This document shows, piece by piece, positions 8,559 through 16,220 of a DNA stretch of 64,000 nt. This stretch comes from Pseudoselenomonas ruminantium (GTDB lineage Bacteria > Bacillota > Negativicutes > Selenomonadales > Selenomonadaceae), in NCBI GenBank assembly GCA_015058655.1, contig SVBX01000010.1, positions 47,685 through 111,684 of the forward strand, read 5' to 3'. Position 1 is the stretch's first letter. Each line of letters opens with the position of its first letter. Under the pieces are notes generated by a model that saw nothing but the letters and a program-made list of their open reading frames with translations, was not told the DNA's origin and did no database searches. A program made the position numbers and the translations under genes.

Positions 8559-8753
8559 TCAGTTCAACTTGAAGTCGTAATGCTTGGCATAATCCTCCTG
8601 AATGTTCAAGCGGAGCGTCCTTTTCGCCAGGTCATACACAGCCGTGTGCCATGTATGCCAGAAGTTATTGGGATGAATGTTCCTGTCGTGCAGCTTGTAG
8701 GTATCCATGCTGGCCTGAACGATTGCATTGAAATCCATGGGAGCGTTTGCCAT
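8559..8753 (-). CDS. Small hypothetical protein
   Basis: I do not recognise this 64-aa product. It is mostly polar, with no signal peptide or membrane segment, and has a His/Trp-rich centre (DRNIHPNNFWHTWHTAVYD). An upstream in-frame ATG would give 73 aa, but there the purine-rich site abuts the start codon; GAGGGA lies about 9 nt before the ATG at 8753. It lies 62 bp downstream of the amidase gene and ends at a strong terminator, so it is probably the last gene of the amidase transcript. Confidence 0.55.
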   Translation of the reverse strand: MANAPMDFNAIVQASMDTYKLHDRNIHPNNFWHTWHTAVYDLAKRTLRLNIQEDYAKHYDFKLN

Positions 8754-8815
8754 GGTCAGATTTCCCTCAGTATGTATCATCTCCTTCTCTGATAAACTAA
8801 CCTTCCCCCATCGTA

Positions 8816-10414
8816 CTATTTTTCATTCCTGAAATCCGGGAAACGCCCATCCTTATAGAGGGGCGCAATGGTTTTTGACAGAGCATATGCCACACGGAAG
8901 GCATTCAAGTCATCGTAAGTGTTGCCGACAATCTGCACGCCCACGGGAACATTTTTGTCGGACAGTTCCACCGGCATATCCACAACCGGATATCTGCTGG
9001 CAAGATTCCAAATCGGTGTCAACATGAGGTTGGTGCTGGAATAGGTTTTCCCACGCACCTGAGCTGCCTTATCAGGCGTCGCTTCCAGATCGGCGGGGAA
9101 ATATGGCGTTGCCAGCGTGGGCATGACCAGGGCGATGCAGCCCTTTTCGAAGACCTTCTGCTGGACATCCCGGTGCAGCTTGCCCAGCATCTTTTCTGCA
9201 TCAACCTGATCCTGCGGAGTCAGCTTGCCTGCATAGGTCTCCAGGCTCCTCACATACGAGCTGAACATGTCGCGATGCTGATCCAAACCGTCGAAGATGG
9301 CGTACATGCTTGTGGACATGAGCCCCTTGAAATAGGTCGGCATGAACCCTTCGGCATTGATGTCGAGTTCTACCCGTTCAACTTGCGCTCCGGCCTTCTC
9401 CAGCGCCGCAACTGCGGTGTCAATGGCATGGTCGGATTCCTGGCTCAGACCGCCCTGGAGCCAGTTCTTGAAGTAGGCGACGGCGACCTTCTGCCCCCGA
9501 ATCGGAGCGTATTTCTGGGGATAGTCCAGCTTGGGCCGGATCGTGGAATGAACCTCCGGGCTGGGGCCGGCAATGACGTCCTGCATGAGCACCATGTCGG
9601 CAAAAGTGCGGGCCATGGGCCCCAAGGTTTCGTAGACATTTTCCGACGTGGCGACACGGCCAAAGGGCGGCTTGAAGCCGTACAGCCCGTTCATGGAAGA
9701 GGGAATGCGGATGGAGCCGCCCATGTCGGAGCCGGTGGCCAGCGTGCAGAAGCCTGCTGCCAATGCCGCCCCCGAGCCCCCGGAGGATCCGCCGGTGCCG
9801 TAGTAGAGGTTCCACGGATTGCGGCTGACGCCGTAGAGGCGGGACCATGTCATGGGGCTGAGGTACTGCTCTGGCACTGTCGTCTGGAAGACGAATATCG
9901 CGCCTTCTTTGCGAAGTTTCTGAATCATGGCGCCGTCAGCGGCGCTGGGCTCGTTGTCCTTCAGAATAAGGGACGCGCAATCGACGCGCCAGCCCTTGAC
10001 TTCATTCTCGTCCTTGATGCCGACGGTAATCCCTTCAAGCCTGCGTGCAGTGCCATTCCGATAGCGTTCATCGGCCTCCTTGGCCAGCTTCCTGGCCTCC
10101 GCAAAGTTGTCGAAGGTAATGGCATTGACCTTGCCAGCATTGAATGTATCCAGCTCGTTTACCAAGTCACGGCGCGATACATTGTATTCGCCATTGTACT
10201 TCTTCACACGGCTGATCTGCGCTTCCAAGACTTCGCTAGGCATTGCTTCACCTTTTTGGAACAGTTCGATGAGCTCTACAGCGGGCATGTAGGCCAGCTC
10301 TTCCTGCGAAAACTTCGACTTGGCCAAGACTGCATTTGTACCCGAGACCAGGAGCGTGATCAGCACTCCTGCCAGGAACGCCAAAAGCGCTTTCCTGAAA
10401 AAAATTCTGTCCAT
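8816..10414 (-). CDS. Exported or membrane-anchored amidase (amidase signature family)
   Basis: This 532-aa amidase has an N-terminal hydrophobic segment (residues 8-30, ending in NAVLA) that acts as a signal peptide or anchor. The Ser-cisSer-Lys triad is visible: Lys134 in GITVGIKDE, Ser210 in GGSSGGSG and Ser234 in GSDMGGSIRIPS. The family hydrolyses amide bonds of varied substrates, so the substrate cannot be predicted; export suggests a periplasmic amide or peptide-like compound. A truncated Tat-signal gene lies just upstream at 10497-10646 and a 64-aa gene just downstream. Confidence 0.9.
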   Translation of the reverse strand: MDRIFFRKALLAFLAGVLITLLVSGTNAVLAKSKFSQEELAYMPAVELIELFQKGEAMPSEVLEAQISRVKKYNGEYNVSRRDLVNELDTFNAGKVNAITFDNFAEARKLAKEADERYRNGTARRLEGITVGIKDENEVKGWRVDCASLILKDNEPSAADGAMIQKLRKEGAIFVFQTTVPEQYLSPMTWSRLYGVSRNPWNLYYGTGGSSGGSGAALAAGFCTLATGSDMGGSIRIPSSMNGLYGFKPPFGRVATSENVYETLGPMARTFADMVLMQDVIAGPSPEVHSTIRPKLDYPQKYAPIRGQKVAVAYFKNWLQGGLSQESDHAIDTAVAALEKAGAQVERVELDINAEGFMPTYFKGLMSTSMYAIFDGLDQHRDMFSSYVRSLETYAGKLTPQDQVDAEKMLGKLHRDVQQKVFEKGCIALVMPTLATPYFPADLEATPDKAAQVRGKTYSSTNLMLTPIWNLASRYPVVDMPVELSDKNVPVGVQIVGNTYDDLNAFRVAYALSKTIAPLYKDGRFPDFRNEK

Positions 10415-10496
10415 TCGCTATACCTCCTTATCTGACAAACATGAAAATACCAAGTCTTCCCCCTGGGAAAGGCTTATGCAGCTTTGCTAAAGGCTT

Positions 10497-10646
10497 TCAC
10501 TTCCTGTAGAAAACCTGGCCATAGACCACCAGGTCGGCGCTTATCTCGCCTGCCGCGAAAACGCTCTCATAGGGCAGGAAACTTAAGGCTGCCAGACCCA
10601 GGGCTGCATTTTTCACGAATTCTCTGCGGGATATGTTCCTCATCAT
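10497..10646 (-). pseudogene. Truncated Tat-signal protein, N-terminal fragment (amidohydrolase-like)
   Basis: A 49-codon frame starts MMRNISRREFVKNAALGLA, a clear twin-arginine signal (SRREFVK) with a hydrophobic core and an AFA-like cleavage region (SVFAA). It continues with EISADLVVYGQVFYRK and stops. ADLVVYG is typical of the first mature residues of YtcJ-like amidohydrolases, which run for over 500 aa, so this looks like the 5' end of a gene whose remainder has been deleted. AAGGAG lies 3-6 nt before the two ATGs, so translation may still start. It lies directly upstream of the amidase gene. Confidence 0.65.
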
Positions 10647-10890
10647 AGACTCCTTTCTGCTTTTGTTAGGACGAATTCAATTAGCCAACACCATCCGAGT
10701 TTCAATATATATAATTTTCTCACTATAGTTCGATTAAGTCAAGGGGGTTCCAGATTGTCACGCTTGCTTTTTGCATTTGGCATTGGTAAACTGAAAAATA
10801 AAAGTTTTCTTCCGAAAGCTATTTTGAAACGAAGCAATACAAGTAGAAATGAGTGCCATCAAACATGAATATGCTATTTGCAGAAACCTT
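10647..10890. other. Intergenic region without a recognisable gene
   Basis: No frame here shows family motifs or a good ribosome binding site. A 60-codon minus-strand frame overlaps the region and the hairpin at 10891-10928 and is not credible as a gene. Confidence 0.5.
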
Positions 10891-10928
10891 GAGAAAACAG
10901 CTCCCTGCCGCCAGGGAGCTGTTTTCTC
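10891..10928 (-). terminator. Long perfect hairpin, probable terminator
   Basis: A perfect 17-bp stem (10891-10907 with 10912-10928) surrounds a 4-nt loop. It lies just after a degraded minus-strand coding fragment ending at 10959 and has TTTTCTC on its far arm, so it is probably that lost gene's terminator. Confidence 0.7.
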
Positions 10929-10958
10929 ATCATAAACCATATCATAATACAGCTTTCA

Positions 10959-11075
10959 TCAATGGATATGCTCTGTCACCCACAGACGCTGCTGCCAGTC
11001 AGGCATGAAATTAATCAAATAGTCATGGGGAGGAATTTTTGCTTCAATACAGAAGTTAAGTAATATATATCGTGT
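10959..11075 (-). pseudogene. Probable C-terminal fragment of a lost gene
   Basis: On the minus strand a short open stretch reads like protein: EAKIPPHDYLINFMPDW, then QQRLWVTEHIH and a TGA stop. It has no start codon or ribosome binding site and is preceded by stops. The stop codon is 30 bp before a strong hairpin terminator, the position expected for a real gene end. I cannot name the family. It could also be chance. Confidence 0.3.
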
Positions 11076-11129
11076 TCAAAAGCAACATCATGACAAGAAA
11101 AGCGCATCCAAAAGGAGGACCGCAATACC

Positions 11130-13250
11130 ATGGGCAAGATAGAGATCTCCAAGGGGCAGGTATTCCACCGCAAGGGCGATACGGTGGAAACCCTATCCAT
11201 TATCCTCAAGGGCAGCTTCACCATACGCCATAGCGATGACATCCGCCTTACTGTGGGCAATGGCACCATACTGGGAGCGTTCCATCCCAGCGGCAGCAAA
11301 TACGACTATGACTATGTGGCAGCAGAGGACAGCACCCTTTTCGAATATGCTTACAACAGCGATGATGACCTGGCAGCCGCTATCAAAGCTACCCCCGCCA
11401 TTGCCCCGGTAATGGTCTCTGCCAGCATCAAGAAGCTGAACAGAATGCTCGATACCCTGTTTGCTCTCTATGACGAGAGCAGGAACCTCTGCCGGGATCT
11501 GAAAGCATATTACAAGGACTACATGGATGTTTGCTCCCAGCTGATGATGATGCCCAACAAGTATGAGGAAGTCACCTCCCTTGTTCCCCCCGAAAAGCCC
11601 TACCTGCTCTCCGGATGGCAAATCGACCTCTGCCGCACCTGCCTGGAAAAAGACGAGCTTCTCCGCAAAAGCTGCTACTCTGCCGATATCAACTTCTGCA
11701 TAGGAACCATCATGCTGGCTTCCCAACTGGCCCAGGCCATCCAGCCTCAGATAGATATGATGGACGACTTCATTTTTAAGACAACCGAGGCCACACATGA
11801 CTTTCTCAAGGAATACCATACCCAGAAAGCCAAGGTCGACGAAGCCAAGCGCCGGGAGGCCATGGAGGCTGGCAGCGGCAACCTGCCGCAGATAAAGAAC
11901 GCCCTCGATACCATTTTGGCCTATGCCGGCGTTGACAGGGAAAATGCTGAAGCCTTCGCCAGGGATATAAAGCAATTCAAGCAATGCCCTGACAAGACAG
12001 AAAAATCCGATGAAATGCGCCGTCTCAGGATGGATATCACCAGGCGCTTCTACACTATCTATGAATCCGCCTTTTTCAGGAGCATAGGAGATACCGACCT
12101 TCCCGCTGAAGTAAAAATGTTCTTCCTCTTCGGCTTTGTAGATGAGGAATTGGCAGGAGAGGAAAACACCGCCCTGCTGTATAAATACTCATTGCTGTGG
12201 GAGGACGACCCTCAAGGCCGGATCATGCCCGCCTATGACTGGCTGAAGAAAATTTACCATGGCGAAGCCCCTCCCTCCAAGGATGACTTCGATAACGACT
12301 GGCCTGATCATCTGAAGGAGGAAGTCCGTCAAGGCTCCATGAAACAGGCCCAGGCTGACGAACTGCTGCATGACCCCAAGGCCAGGACCAGTTTCGAACT
12401 GAGCAACATGGTAGCCAGCGCCAATAAGATGACCTATGGGAGCATTTTCTCCTTCATCCCTGCCTTCTACGCCGAGGCCGCGACCAGGCCTATGGAAAAC
12501 TGCCTTGCCAGCGCCGCGCGGGTGAATCAGGCTTTGGACAGGGTTCGCTCCATCGACTACAGCTGCTTCTACCGCCCCACCTTCGCCACCTATCCTGAGC
12601 TGAAGATCAACCGCTTCGAATATGAGATGGAAGTCCTGCCCTACATAGTGCTCATGCCAAACTTCGGCAGCCGCGGGATCATGTGGCAGGAAATCGAAGG
12701 CAGGAGACGAACCACCCCCTCCCATATGGTGGTTTCCATCCTCCACTCCGAAGACCTGGAGGAAACCATGGTGAAGATGTGCGCCCAGTTCCGCTGGGAG
12801 ATGTGCAAACGCATCCAGGGGGTTCACTACAGCGACATTTCCGAGCCCTCGCTCACCTCGGAATACTGCAACTACCTGCAGTTCTATAAGAAAAACACCG
12901 CCCTCTCTGCCGATATGAAGGAAAAGGTGAAGGCCGCGCTGAAACGCAAGAACAACAATTATCGCAGCGTCTTCTCCTCCGAGTATGAACAGTATATAAA
13001 GAATGAATCGGAAGGACTCCCCCGCCTCAACAAGGTAGCCCGGGAAATCCTCTTCAAATACTGCACCTTCTCGCAGAAGTACCGGAACGCTTTAAACATC
13101 AATCCCCAGTACAAGCCTCTCATAGACCGTTGGACCATACTGCACGGGGAAAAGAAGCGCACCCTGGATCTCTTCGCCCGAAGGATACTCACCATGACAG
13201 ATACCCTGCCCCAGGAAGTGACCATGCAGGCAGACTTCCTGAAACTGTAA
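11130..13250 (+). CDS. Large protein with N-terminal cyclic-nucleotide-binding-like domain, function unknown
   Basis: This 706-aa protein starts with a Crp-type beta-roll: FHRKGDTVETLSIILKGSF, then LTVGNGTILGAF, at residues 1-75. No helix-turn-helix follows. The remaining 600 residues are soluble and largely helical, with a Cys-rich patch (CRTCLEKDELLRKSCYSADINFC) near residues 170-190 and no membrane segments. Similar-sized proteins with one such domain occur in Firmicutes without an assigned role. AAAGGAGG precedes the ATG by 11 nt. It is a single-gene unit with its own terminator at 13271-13303. A sensor of cyclic dinucleotides, cAMP or another effector is possible but unproven. Confidence 0.75.
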   Translation: MGKIEISKGQVFHRKGDTVETLSIILKGSFTIRHSDDIRLTVGNGTILGAFHPSGSKYDYDYVAAEDSTLFEYAYNSDDDLAAAIKATPAIAPVMVSASIKKLNRMLDTLFALYDESRNLCRDLKAYYKDYMDVCSQLMMMPNKYEEVTSLVPPEKPYLLSGWQIDLCRTCLEKDELLRKSCYSADINFCIGTIMLASQLAQAIQPQIDMMDDFIFKTTEATHDFLKEYHTQKAKVDEAKRREAMEAGSGNLPQIKNALDTILAYAGVDRENAEAFARDIKQFKQCPDKTEKSDEMRRLRMDITRRFYTIYESAFFRSIGDTDLPAEVKMFFLFGFVDEELAGEENTALLYKYSLLWEDDPQGRIMPAYDWLKKIYHGEAPPSKDDFDNDWPDHLKEEVRQGSMKQAQADELLHDPKARTSFELSNMVASANKMTYGSIFSFIPAFYAEAATRPMENCLASAARVNQALDRVRSIDYSCFYRPTFATYPELKINRFEYEMEVLPYIVLMPNFGSRGIMWQEIEGRRRTTPSHMVVSILHSEDLEETMVKMCAQFRWEMCKRIQGVHYSDISEPSLTSEYCNYLQFYKKNTALSADMKEKVKAALKRKNNNYRSVFSSEYEQYIKNESEGLPRLNKVAREILFKYCTFSQKYRNALNINPQYKPLIDRWTILHGEKKRTLDLFARRILTMTDTLPQEVTMQADFLKL

Positions 13251-13270
13251 AGTGCCATAACGCTCCCAAC

Positions 13271-13303
13271 AGCAAAAAGACGCCCTTGCGGCGTCTTTTT
13301 GCT
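13271..13303. terminator. Bidirectional terminator between convergent genes
   Basis: A 14-bp stem (13271-13284 with 13290-13303) carries five A on one side and five T on the other, so it can end transcripts from both the cNMP-domain gene and the convergent AraC gene. Confidence 0.88.
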
Positions 13304-13314
13304 GTATATGCCAG

Positions 13315-14175
13315 TCATGAAGGAAAGTTCCCCACCCTTTCCCTTCTGTACTGCTGCGGGGAAAGGCCCACGAACCTTTTGAACTGATTGTTGAAGTGGC
13401 TCAGGTTGTCATAGCCCACCTCAATGCTGATATCCGTGATGGACTTGCCGGTGCTGATAAGGAGATTCTGTGCCCTGCCGATACGGCAGCGGATCAGGTA
13501 TTGCAAAGGAGAGATGCCCACCTTTTTCTTGAATTGATGGGCAAAGCCCGAAGGACTCATGCGAGCCAGGGAGCTCAGCTCCTCAATGGACAGCTCCTCG
13601 GCAAAATGCTCTTCCATATAGCGCTTGCTCTGGCGGAAATACTCATCCATCCGCTCCCGGCAATTCTCCTCCTCGTGGGGCACTTCATAGATAAGCAAGG
13701 TCAGGAGCGACCCCAGAAGGTAGTGGCAGATGCTGCCGCTGCGGCTGCGCCCTGTCACCACATGCCTGTGAATTTCCTTGAAAAGTTCCTGCACCAAAGG
13801 CCGCAGTTCCCCTGTATGGAGAATGGGCGATTCCTCCGGCGCCAGCAGAGCCCCTTCCGCCCTCCCCGGCAGAGCCACCCCCTTGATGGCGCAATTATAG
13901 AAGCGCATGCCTCCCTCGGCGCTTTCATCGTGGCGGCTGCCGGCATTATAGACCACCACATCTCCCGCCTGCACCTGATAGATGCGCTCGCCAATGCGGA
14001 TAACCGCTTCCCCCTCCTCTATATACTGCAGCTCAAGATGATGCTCATGGACATGAAAGGCCGACGGCATCCCCCCCTGCTCCATAGAAGCCTGGCAAGC
14101 GTAGAGAAGCTGTATTTTCTCCAACCCTTCCAGCGGACGAGTGGTATCATTCTTGTTATAGAAGATGACGGACAT
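13315..14175 (-). CDS. AraC-family regulator with N-terminal cupin sensor
   Basis: The 286-aa protein has a cupin-like sensor half (FHVHEHHLELQYIEEGEAVIRI, QAGDVVVYNAGSRHDES) and a C-terminal AraC domain (EELSIEELSSLARMSPSGFA, ISPLQYLIRCRIGRAQNLL, ITDISIEVGYDNLSHFNNQFKR). It is divergently transcribed from the second IolT-like carrier gene across a 496-bp region that contains 15-nt direct repeats, a common AraC operator layout. It is therefore a likely activator of the carrier, responding to a sugar or inositol-like ligand (inference). Confidence 0.88.
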   Translation of the reverse strand: MSVIFYNKNDTTRPLEGLEKIQLLYACQASMEQGGMPSAFHVHEHHLELQYIEEGEAVIRIGERIYQVQAGDVVVYNAGSRHDESAEGGMRFYNCAIKGVALPGRAEGALLAPEESPILHTGELRPLVQELFKEIHRHVVTGRSRSGSICHYLLGSLLTLLIYEVPHEEENCRERMDEYFRQSKRYMEEHFAEELSIEELSSLARMSPSGFAHQFKKKVGISPLQYLIRCRIGRAQNLLISTGKSITDISIEVGYDNLSHFNNQFKRFVGLSPQQYRRERVGNFPS

Positions 14176-14294
14176 ATTCTTCCCCTCCCTCTAAATTACC
14201 TACCTCATTTTAACACGACAGGTGTCCTCTTTTCTGAAAGCTTTTCAGGAAAAGGCGCCGAAAATAAAAGTAAAAATTTTTTTACGCACGGCAA

Positions 14295-14362
14295 TTGCAC
14301 TATCCTGCACCCCGTTCCCGCACCCACTTTCGCCTGCCCTCTGCCACTTGCGCTATCCTGCA
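14295..14362 (+). promoter_or_regulatory. Direct repeats, candidate AraC binding sites
   Basis: The 15-nt element TTGCACTATCCTGCA at 14295-14309 is repeated with one change as TTGCGCTATCCTGCA at 14348-14362. The centres are 53 bp apart, about five helical turns, which places both on the same DNA face. They lie between the divergent AraC gene and the promoter at 14416. Confidence 0.6.
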
Positions 14363-14415
14363 AAAAAACGCCATAAACGAAGCATAAAGCCATACTCTGA
14401 TTAGTCGCAACCTTC

Positions 14416-14444
14416 TTGACAACAATTTCAATCAATGTTAAATT
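14416..14444 (+). promoter_or_regulatory. Sigma-70-type promoter of the second carrier gene
   Basis: TTGACA at 14416-14421 is followed after 17 bp by TAAATT at 14439-14444. The predicted start near 14451 gives a leader of about 220 nt. The perfect palindrome AACAGCTGTT at 14451-14460, flanked by AATTGT and ACAATT, lies at the predicted start site and could be a repressor operator. Confidence 0.6.
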
Positions 14445-14521
14445 GTAATCAACAGCTGTTCGAACAATTCCAAAACATTATCATCATGTAATCAAAGTTT
14501 ATCCCGGGAACCCTGCAAAAA

Positions 14522-14609
14522 GCGGCTCAGCCGCACGAGGAAGACCTCCAAGAGGAGGCGCCTCATCATACCGTGCCGAAAAGACTGGTCTATGAGCCTC
14601 ATGGCACGG
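14522..14609 (+). promoter_or_regulatory. Structured leader of the second carrier mRNA
   Basis: Three hairpins follow each other in the predicted 5' leader: GCGGCTCAGCCGC at 14522-14534, CCTCC/GGAGG at 14545-14558, and CCGTGCC/GGCACGG enclosing 14571-14609. No long T-run follows. It may be a cis-acting RNA control element; I do not recognise it as a known riboswitch class. Confidence 0.4.
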
Positions 14610-14671
14610 GGATAGGAAATATTTTCGGCGTGGTTGTTATGTAAAGAGATACTTTCGAGGAGGAAATATCT

Positions 14672-16084
14672 ATGTCAGAACAATCACCAAACAAGTACCT
14701 GAAGAGAGTTACTGTCATCTCCACCTTCGGCGGACTGCTCTTCGGCTATGACACCGGCGTAGTGAACGGCGCCCTGGCCTTCATGTCCCGCCCGGATCAG
14801 CTGAACCTCACCCCCTTCATGGAGGGCCTGGTAGCCAGCGGCCTTCTCTTCGGCGCCGCCATCGGTTCCTTCGTGGGCGGGCGCATCGCAGATAATCACG
14901 GACGCCGCCGGATGCTTTTGTATCTTGCCCTCATCTTCTTCTGCGCGGCCCTCGGCTGCTCCCTCTCTCCCACGGCAGAAGTGCTGGTTGGCTGCCGTTT
15001 CGTGCTGGGCCTGGCAGTAGGCGGCGCCTCCGTCACGGTGCCTGCCTATCTGGCAGAAATGTCCCCCTCTGACAGGAGGGGCCGCATGGTGACCCAGAAC
15101 GAGCTGATGATCGTCACCGGCCAGCTCTGCGCCTTTGTGCTGAACGCCATCATGGGCGTGGTCTTTGGCTCCACCGCTCACATCTGGCGCTATATGCTGG
15201 CTATCGCCTCCCTGCCCGCCATCGTCCTCTGGTTCGGCATGCTGGTGATGCCTGAAAGCCCCCGCTGGCTGGTGCTCCAGGGACGCATTGGCGATGCTAT
15301 GGATGTGCTGAAGAAAATCCGCGACGAGAAGCAGGCGGTGGCTGAGTTCAATGAAATCCAGGACAACCTGGCCACGGAAAAGAACCTGGAAAAGGCCACC
15401 TACTCTGACCTTGCCACTCCCTGGATCCGCAAGATTGTCTTCATTGCCATGGGCATTGCCATCTGCCAGCAGATTTCCGGCGTCAATTCCATCATGTACT
15501 ACGGCACCCAGATTCTCACGGAAGCCGGCTTCTCCACCCAGGCTGCCCTAATCGGCAATGTAGCCAACGGCGTGATTTCCGTCACCGCCACCTTCTTCGG
15601 CATCTGGATGCTGGGCCGTCACGGCCGCAGGCCCCTGATGATGACTGGACAGATCGGCACCATGTGCTGCCTCTGCGCCATCGGCCTCCTTTCCAGCCTG
15701 CTGGCCGGAGCAGAAGTCCTGCCCTACATCGTCCTTTCCCTCACCGTCACCTTCCTTTTCTTCCAGCAGGGCTTCCTGTCCCCCGTCACCTGGCTTCTGC
15801 TCTCTGAGCTCTTCCCTGCCAAGCTGCGCGGCATGGGCATGGGCGTCACGGTGCTCTGCCTCTGGCTCACCAACTTCTGCGTAGGCCTTTCCTTCCCAGT
15901 GCTCCTCTCTTCCTTCGGCCTGTCCTCCACCTTCTTCATCTTCGCAGGCCTGGGAGTCTTGGGCCTGCTCTTCACCTTCAAATTCGTCCCCGAAACCAAA
16001 GGCCGCTCCCTGGAGCAGATTGAAAAGGATTTCCGTGGCGGTGAAGGACGCAAAGAAGTGCACGCCGCTGCCATGGAACATTAA
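14672..16084 (+). CDS. iolT: IolT-like sugar/inositol H+ symporter (MFS sugar porter)
   Basis: This 470-aa, 12-segment MFS sugar porter matches B. subtilis IolT closely: STFGGLLFGYDTGVVNGAL, DQLNLTPFMEGLV, VGGASVTVPAYLAEMSP, RGRMVTQNELMIVTGQ, PESPRWLVLQGR, NSIMYYGTQIL and FVPETKGRSLEQIE. It should import myo-inositol or a relative with protons. GAGGAGG lies 8 nt before the ATG. It is preceded by a 220-nt structured leader and a divergent AraC gene, and is followed by a terminator. It is closer to IolT than its paralogue at 2890. Confidence 0.88.
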   Translation: MSEQSPNKYLKRVTVISTFGGLLFGYDTGVVNGALAFMSRPDQLNLTPFMEGLVASGLLFGAAIGSFVGGRIADNHGRRRMLLYLALIFFCAALGCSLSPTAEVLVGCRFVLGLAVGGASVTVPAYLAEMSPSDRRGRMVTQNELMIVTGQLCAFVLNAIMGVVFGSTAHIWRYMLAIASLPAIVLWFGMLVMPESPRWLVLQGRIGDAMDVLKKIRDEKQAVAEFNEIQDNLATEKNLEKATYSDLATPWIRKIVFIAMGIAICQQISGVNSIMYYGTQILTEAGFSTQAALIGNVANGVISVTATFFGIWMLGRHGRRPLMMTGQIGTMCCLCAIGLLSSLLAGAEVLPYIVLSLTVTFLFFQQGFLSPVTWLLLSELFPAKLRGMGMGVTVLCLWLTNFCVGLSFPVLLSSFGLSSTFFIFAGLGVLGLLFTFKFVPETKGRSLEQIEKDFRGGEGRKEVHAAAMEH

Positions 16085-16109
16085 GCTCTCCCTCTAAAAA
16101 CATAAAACT

Positions 16110-16146
16110 GACAATAACGCTGCCTGCCAAGGACAGCGTTATTGTC
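16110..16146 (+). terminator. Terminator after the second carrier gene
   Basis: A perfect 13-bp stem (16110-16122 with 16134-16146) follows the carrier stop codon. The -35 element of the next promoter overlaps its distal arm. Confidence 0.75.
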
Positions 16147-16170
16147 ATATAAGGAAATTTATGTTAGATT
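16142..16170 (+). promoter_or_regulatory. Promoter upstream of the third Gfo/Idh/MocA gene
   Basis: TTGTCA at 16142-16147 and TAGATT at 16165-16170 are 17 bp apart. This fits an independent transcript for the dehydrogenase gene starting at 16221. Confidence 0.5.
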
Positions 16171-16220
16171 GATGGTAAGATATTTTTTTCAAACAACTAT
16201 CTTCACAAGGAGGAAGCAGC

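Noticed and set aside
10758..10940. 60-codon minus-strand frame
   Set aside because: It crosses the strong hairpin at 10891-10928, has no ribosome binding site and no recognisable motif.
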